The position numbers and the translations under genes were made by a program. The notes under the pieces were generated by a model. The model saw nothing but the letters and a program-made list of their open reading frames with translations, made no database searches and had not been told where the DNA came from. Source: Gammaproteobacteria bacterium (lineage in GTDB: Bacteria; Pseudomonadota; Gammaproteobacteria; Pseudomonadales; Litorivicinaceae). From it: 41,062 nt of DNA. The stretch's first letter is position 1. Each line of letters starts with the position of its first letter. The stretch is taken from NCBI GenBank assembly GCA_002714245.1, contig PAWX01000067.1, forward strand, positions 1 to 41,062, read 5' to 3'. Below are positions 37,805 to 41,062 of this stretch, piece by piece.

Positions 37805-38531
37805 TCTCTTTGGCTTCACCAATAGTATGCTGCGCGAAATGAAAGATACTGGCGGCTAACACAGCTTCCGCATGCCCCTCGAGCACGCCATCGACCAGGT
37901 GCGTCAAATTACCAACACCGCCCGAGGCAATGACTGGTACTGTCACCGCATCCGCCACTGAACGGGTTAGGCCCAAATCAAATCCATTCCGTGTTCCGTC
38001 ACGATCCATTGATGTGAGCAGAATTTCTCCTGCCCCGAAAGAGACCATACGAACAGCCCACTCAACGACATCGATACCGGTCGGTTTACGTCCCCCATGT
38101 GTGAAAATCTCCCACCGATCTGAAGAGATCTGTTTGGCGTCGATCGCAACGACGATACACTGACAGCCAAATTTATCAGCAGCTCTCTTCACAAACTCGG
38201 GCTCAAATACGGCCGCAGTGTTTATAGATACCTTGTCTGCGCCCGCAAGCAACAAGTCACGAATATTGTCCGTATTTCTAATGCCGCCACCGACTGTCAG
38301 AGGAATAAATACCTCGCTCGCCATACGCGATACGGTCTCGTAGGTCGTCGCCCTATTCTCGTGACTCGCCGTGATATCGAGGAAAGTAATCTCATCCGCG
38401 CCCTCTTGATTATAACGACGACTAATTTCTACGGGGTCTCCAGCATCTCGGATATCTTCAAATCTAACGCCCTTCACCACCCGACCTTGGTCAACATCCA
38501 GACAAGGAATAATACGTTTCGCTAGACCCAT
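37764..38531 (-). CDS. hisF: Imidazole glycerol phosphate synthase, cyclase subunit
   Basis: With HisH, converts PRFAR to imidazole glycerol phosphate and AICAR. The 255-aa TIM barrel has the catalytic Asp of [14 protein letters not shown] (Asp11) and of LTSMDRDGT (Asp130 region), and phosphate-binding PLTVGGGI and IASGGVG. It is the last gene of hisB-hisH-hisA-hisF and starts directly after the hisA stop with no gap. The end overlaps ctpA. Confidence 0.97.
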   Translation of the reverse strand: MGLAKRIIPCLDVDQGRVVKGVRFEDIRDAGDPVEISRRYNQEGADEITFLDITASHENRATTYETVSRMASEVFIPLTVGGGIRNTDNIRDLLLAGADKVSINTAAVFEPEFVKRAADKFGCQCIVVAIDAKQISSDRWEIFTHGGRKPTGIDVVEWAVRMVSFGAGEILLTSMDRDGTRNGFDLGLTRSVADAVTVPVIASGGVGNLTHLVDGVLEGHAEAVLAASIFHFAQHTIGEAKETMARSGIEVRLND

Positions 38532-39263
38532 CTAATCGGTCTCCGTCAACCGAATAGCGTCCGCAAGATTCAGCGTACCTTCATAGATCGCTCTTCCAGT
38601 GATTGCCCCTACCACACCATCAGATTCGACTGCCAACAACTCAGTGACATCAGATAATCCTTTCAGGCCCCCGGATGCGATCACCGGACAACCAGTCTCA
38701 CAAGCCAGGGACGCTGTCGCCTTAACGTTAACGCCCGACAGCATGCCATCGCGACCAATATCGGTGTATACGATTGATGAAACCCCCACATCTGAAAATC
38801 TTTTCACAACATCGACGGCCGATATCGTGCTTGCTTCTGCCCACCCGTCAGTGGCAACCCAACCATCCTTAGCATCAACACCAACGATTATCTGACTCGG
38901 AAATTGATGACATGCTTCTGTCACCAATACCGGATCTTTAACGGCTTGAGTTCCGATGATTACCCAAGCCAAGCCAAGATCGAGATAAGCTTCGATTGTG
39001 GCTAAATCACGAATCCCACCACCCAGCTGTATTGGCAAGTTTGGATGCTCCGCTAGGATTCGAACTACAGCTTCTTTATTCTCCGGCTTTCCTGCAAAAG
39101 CGCCATCCAAATCCACGACATGTAATCGCCTCGCTCCCGCTTCGACCCATCGGGTTGCTGTTGCGACAGGATCGTCAGAATATACGGTCGCGTTTTCCAT
39201 CTGCCCTTGCCGCAGCCGCACACAAGATCCGTTTTTGAGGTCGATAGCAGGAATAATCAGCAT
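38532..39263 (-). CDS. hisA: Phosphoribosylformimino-AICAR ribotide isomerase
   Basis: Carries out the Amadori rearrangement of ProFAR to PRFAR, the fourth step of histidine synthesis. The 243-aa TIM barrel opens [15 protein letters not shown] with the catalytic Asp8, and shows the [17 protein letters not shown], the second catalytic Asp in YTDIGRDGM and ASGGLKG. It overlaps hisH by 7 nt. Confidence 0.97.
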   Translation of the reverse strand: MLIIPAIDLKNGSCVRLRQGQMENATVYSDDPVATATRWVEAGARRLHVVDLDGAFAGKPENKEAVVRILAEHPNLPIQLGGGIRDLATIEAYLDLGLAWVIIGTQAVKDPVLVTEACHQFPSQIIVGVDAKDGWVATDGWAEASTISAVDVVKRFSDVGVSSIVYTDIGRDGMLSGVNVKATASLACETGCPVIASGGLKGLSDVTELLAVESDGVVGAITGRAIYEGTLNLADAIRLTETD

Positions 39264-39898
39264 GTTCCATCCCAGCTTAAAAAGTTAGAATAAAGATGAA
39301 TACCTGCGTCATGCGACTTTTCCGGATGAAACTGAACAGCAAAAACGTTTTGTGTCGCCAGCGCCGCGGCAAAGGGGAGGCCATATTCGCACCGTCCGAT
39401 CACACAATCGGCACTGGCATCTGCATAACAATAGCTATGCACAAAATAAAAACGTGTACGGTCAGGTATACCTGACCACATCGGATGAGGCTGTTGAATC
39501 ACTTCATTCCAGCCCATGTGCGGTACTTTCAATGAAGCGCCCACATCCGTCTTCATTGATTTGGAAAATTGCGTAATTTGGCCTGGGAAAACACCAAGCG
39601 CTTGAACACCGGAGCTCTCTTCTCCATATTTGGCTAAAATTTGCATACCAACACAGATGCCCATCAAAGGTTTAGTGCCTATGAGGTCAAGGACGACACT
39701 GTCAAGAGCACGGTCTTTGAGTCCTTGCATACAGTCGCCCATCGCCCCCACACCAGGTAACACAACTCTGTCGGCAGCGCGAATAGATGACGCGTCTGAT
39801 GTCACTATGACCCGACAGATACCAGCATGTTCAATAGCCTTTGTAACGCTATGTAAATTTCCAGAACCATAATCGATGACGGCAACAGTCTGCACCAT
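39257..39898 (-). CDS. hisH: Imidazole glycerol phosphate synthase, glutamine amidotransferase subunit
   Basis: Supplies ammonia from glutamine to HisF. The 213-aa class I amidotransferase has the oxyanion-strand [10 protein letters not shown], the nucleophile Cys82 in MGICVGMQ, and the catalytic His and Glu in [11 protein letters not shown]. HisB stops directly before its ATG. In Pseudomonas the same hisB-hisH-hisA-hisF order is found. Confidence 0.97.
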   Translation of the reverse strand: MVQTVAVIDYGSGNLHSVTKAIEHAGICRVIVTSDASSIRAADRVVLPGVGAMGDCMQGLKDRALDSVVLDLIGTKPLMGICVGMQILAKYGEESSGVQALGVFPGQITQFSKSMKTDVGASLKVPHMGWNEVIQQPHPMWSGIPDRTRFYFVHSYCYADASADCVIGRCEYGLPFAAALATQNVFAVQFHPEKSHDAGIHLYSNFLSWDGTC

Positions 39899-40492
39899 TC
39901 AAAGCGATCCTTTGGTCGACGGTATCATCCCACTCATACGAGAGTCTGGAGTTAGCGCCATACGAAGCGCACGCCCAAAAGCTTTGAAGACAGTTTCTAT
40001 CTGATGGTGTGAATTATCACCCTTCAGATTATCGACATGTAAAGTCACCTGTGCGTGGTTTACAAAGCCCTGAAAAAACTCGCGAAACAGATCCACGTCA
40101 AATCCGCCAACAATAGAACGAGTGAAAGGAACCTCATAGAATAAGCCGGGTCGACCTGAAAAATCGATGGCTACACGGCTCAAGGCCTCATCCAGGGGGA
40201 CGTAGGCGTGACCGTAACGGGTCATCCCCTTTTTATCACCCACTGCCTGAGCAAACGCCTGACCAAGTGTGATCCCCACGTCTTCGACCGTGTGATGGTC
40301 ATCGATCTCAAGATCACCACTGGCCTGAATTGAAAGATCAACCATCCCGTGACGTGAGACTTGGTCAAGCATGTGCTCGAAAAACGGTATGCCGGTTTTA
40401 AACTCACCTACGCCCGTACCGTCCAAATTTAAGTTGATCTGAATCTGGGTTTCTAGTGTATTTCGTTCGACTGAGGCAATACGATGTGCCAT
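39899..40492 (-). CDS. hisB: Imidazoleglycerol-phosphate dehydratase
   Basis: Dehydrates imidazole glycerol phosphate to imidazole acetol phosphate with manganese. The 197-aa product is the monofunctional type, without the N-terminal histidinol-phosphatase of enterobacterial HisB. It carries the metal-binding [21 protein letters not shown] and the C-terminal [19 protein letters not shown]. It is the first gene of hisBHAF and is divergent from the AsmA-like gene; a TATACT -10-like box (40524-40529, minus strand) lies in the spacer. Confidence 0.97.
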   Translation of the reverse strand: MAHRIASVERNTLETQIQINLNLDGTGVGEFKTGIPFFEHMLDQVSRHGMVDLSIQASGDLEIDDHHTVEDVGITLGQAFAQAVGDKKGMTRYGHAYVPLDEALSRVAIDFSGRPGLFYEVPFTRSIVGGFDVDLFREFFQGFVNHAQVTLHVDNLKGDNSHHQIETVFKAFGRALRMALTPDSRMSGMIPSTKGSL

Positions 40493-40507
40493 GGCCTGTT
40501 CCTTAAG

Positions 40508-40533
40508 CCGCTATAAACACCGTAGTATAGCGG
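40508..40533. promoter_or_regulatory. Inverted repeat in the hisB/AsmA-like spacer, with a possible hisB -10 box
   Basis: CCGCTATA and TATAGCGG form a perfect 8-bp inverted repeat around a 10-nt loop, between the divergent genes. The right arm overlaps TATACT on the minus strand, which could be the hisB -10 box. It may be an operator or just two divergent -10-like boxes. No -35 box is convincing. Confidence 0.4.
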
Positions 40534-40563
40534 TACTAGGCTTGACTGACGACAGAGGGTGCT

Positions 40564-40944
40564 ATGCGATTTATAAGAGTTTTCTTAATCTTAGTGATAG
40601 TTTCAGTAGTTGCCTCAGCGGCTTCTGTCGCCTACATCACTCAGGTACTGGATCCGAATGATCTCAAGCCCACGCTAGTTAACGCAGCCCAGAAACAACA
40701 AGTCAGGCTCGAGCTACAAGGAAATATCACGTGGGCATTCTGGCCATGGTTCGGAATTTCCGTTGAAGAGGTTAGAGCATCATCACCCAACTGGGATTTT
40801 GCGGCAGAGAGGCTCGAGGGCTCTCTTTCAGTATTATCATTGCTCTCAGACACTGTCGTTGTTGACCGCCTAAACGCAATCGCTCCAAAGGTGACCGTCA
40901 GGGTCGCGCAAAAAAATAAACGATCAACGCTGTCATATGAATAG
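40564..40944 (+). CDS. AsmA-like protein, N-terminal part only
   Basis: The 126-aa product resembles the start of AsmA: a membrane anchor (about residues 4-26), LDPNDLKPTLVNAAQKQ, then LELQGNITWAFWPWFGISVEEV and LSVLSLLSDTVVVDRL. AsmA proteins are several hundred residues long and help phospholipid transport to the outer membrane. Here the frame ends in TAG after RSTLSYE, and none of the three downstream frames continues the family. The position, divergent from hisB, is where Pseudomonas has an AsmA-family gene. It is thus a truncated gene, a natural fragment, or the result of an assembly break near the window end. Confidence 0.75.
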   Translation: MRFIRVFLILVIVSVVASAASVAYITQVLDPNDLKPTLVNAAQKQQVRLELQGNITWAFWPWFGISVEEVRASSPNWDFAAERLEGSLSVLSLLSDTVVVDRLNAIAPKVTVRVAQKNKRSTLSYE

Positions 40945-41062
40945 GAATTTAAACGCGTTTCCTGAAGAAACAAATTATGTTCATAAGATAAGGCTAAAAT
41001 AGAATTATTATGTTTTCCATTATTAAGTGATTTTAAGAAATCTTCTTTTACCTACTTTTAAA
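40945..41062. other. AT-rich end of window with no recognised gene
   Basis: These 118 bases are clearly richer in A and T than the rest of the window and are broken by stops in all forward frames. The longest forward run is about 19 codons after a frame change, without AsmA similarity. I see no terminator hairpin or insertion-sequence end. Confidence 0.6.

Overview
The window reads as a compact chromosomal stretch of a gammaproteobacterium. Nearly every gene is recognisable, and the gene order follows, with deletions, the order I remember for Pseudomonas-type chromosomes: hemE-gltD-gltB-DamX-like-aroB-aroK // ponA // nuclease-rpmE // priA-argS-SPOR-hslVU // ubiE-ubiJ-ubiB // hisIE // tatABC // typA // glnA-ntrBC // secB-grxC-rhodanese // gpmI-envC-ctpA // hisFAHB // asmA. 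UbiJ, SecB, a class I adenylylated GlnA with NtrB/NtrC, and separate hisI/hisE and hisB genes all fit Gammaproteobacteria. Very tight packing (4-nt start/stop overlaps, convergent genes overlapping at their stops) suggests a streamlined, perhaps marine, lineage. That habitat is inference, as is any finer taxonomy. No mobile element, tRNA, rRNA or CRISPR array was seen.

Layout. (1) 1-10061, minus strand: aroK-aroB-DamX-like, a terminator-like site, then gltB-gltD-metY-hemE (hemE is cut by the window edge and absent from the ORF track). (2) 10062-10376: the largest gene-free stretch, a divergent spacer holding a 16-bp tandem repeat, where relatives carry pilMNOPQ. (3) 10377-13742: ponA (+) converging on a nuclease-like gene and rpmE (-). 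(4) 13856-25648, plus strand: priA and then a dense run argS-SPOR-hslV-hslU-ubiE-ubiJ-ubiB-hisI-hisE-HIT-tatA-tatB-tatC. (5) 25649-28460, minus strand: typA and a prolyl-aminopeptidase-like hydrolase. (6) 28461-32657: a textbook nitrogen-control locus, with two NtrC boxes and a sigma-54 promoter ahead of glnA-ntrB-ntrC. (7) 32654-33772, minus strand: rhodanese-grxC-secB. (8) 33896-37804, plus strand: gpmI-envC-ctpA. (9) 37764-40492, minus strand: hisB-hisH-hisA-hisF. (10) 40564-41062: an AsmA-like N-terminus that stops after 126 residues, followed by AT-rich sequence with no recognisable gene.

Together the genes cover nitrogen assimilation (GltBD, GlnA, NtrBC), chorismate and histidine synthesis, ubiquinone synthesis, protein export (TatABC, SecB), proteolysis (HslUV, CtpA) and envelope growth and division (PonA, SPOR protein, EnvC, DamX-like). 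I found no clearly new multi-gene system. The points most worth checking are: the missing pil operon with a repeat in its place, a DamX-like protein without a SPOR domain, a PriA apparently lacking its winged-helix domain, a terminator-like hairpin in the gltB leader, a long acidic tail on TatC, and the truncated AsmA at the right edge.

Several starts were moved from the ORF-track positions on ribosome-binding-site evidence. Function calls rest on motif recognition by eye, not on database searches.
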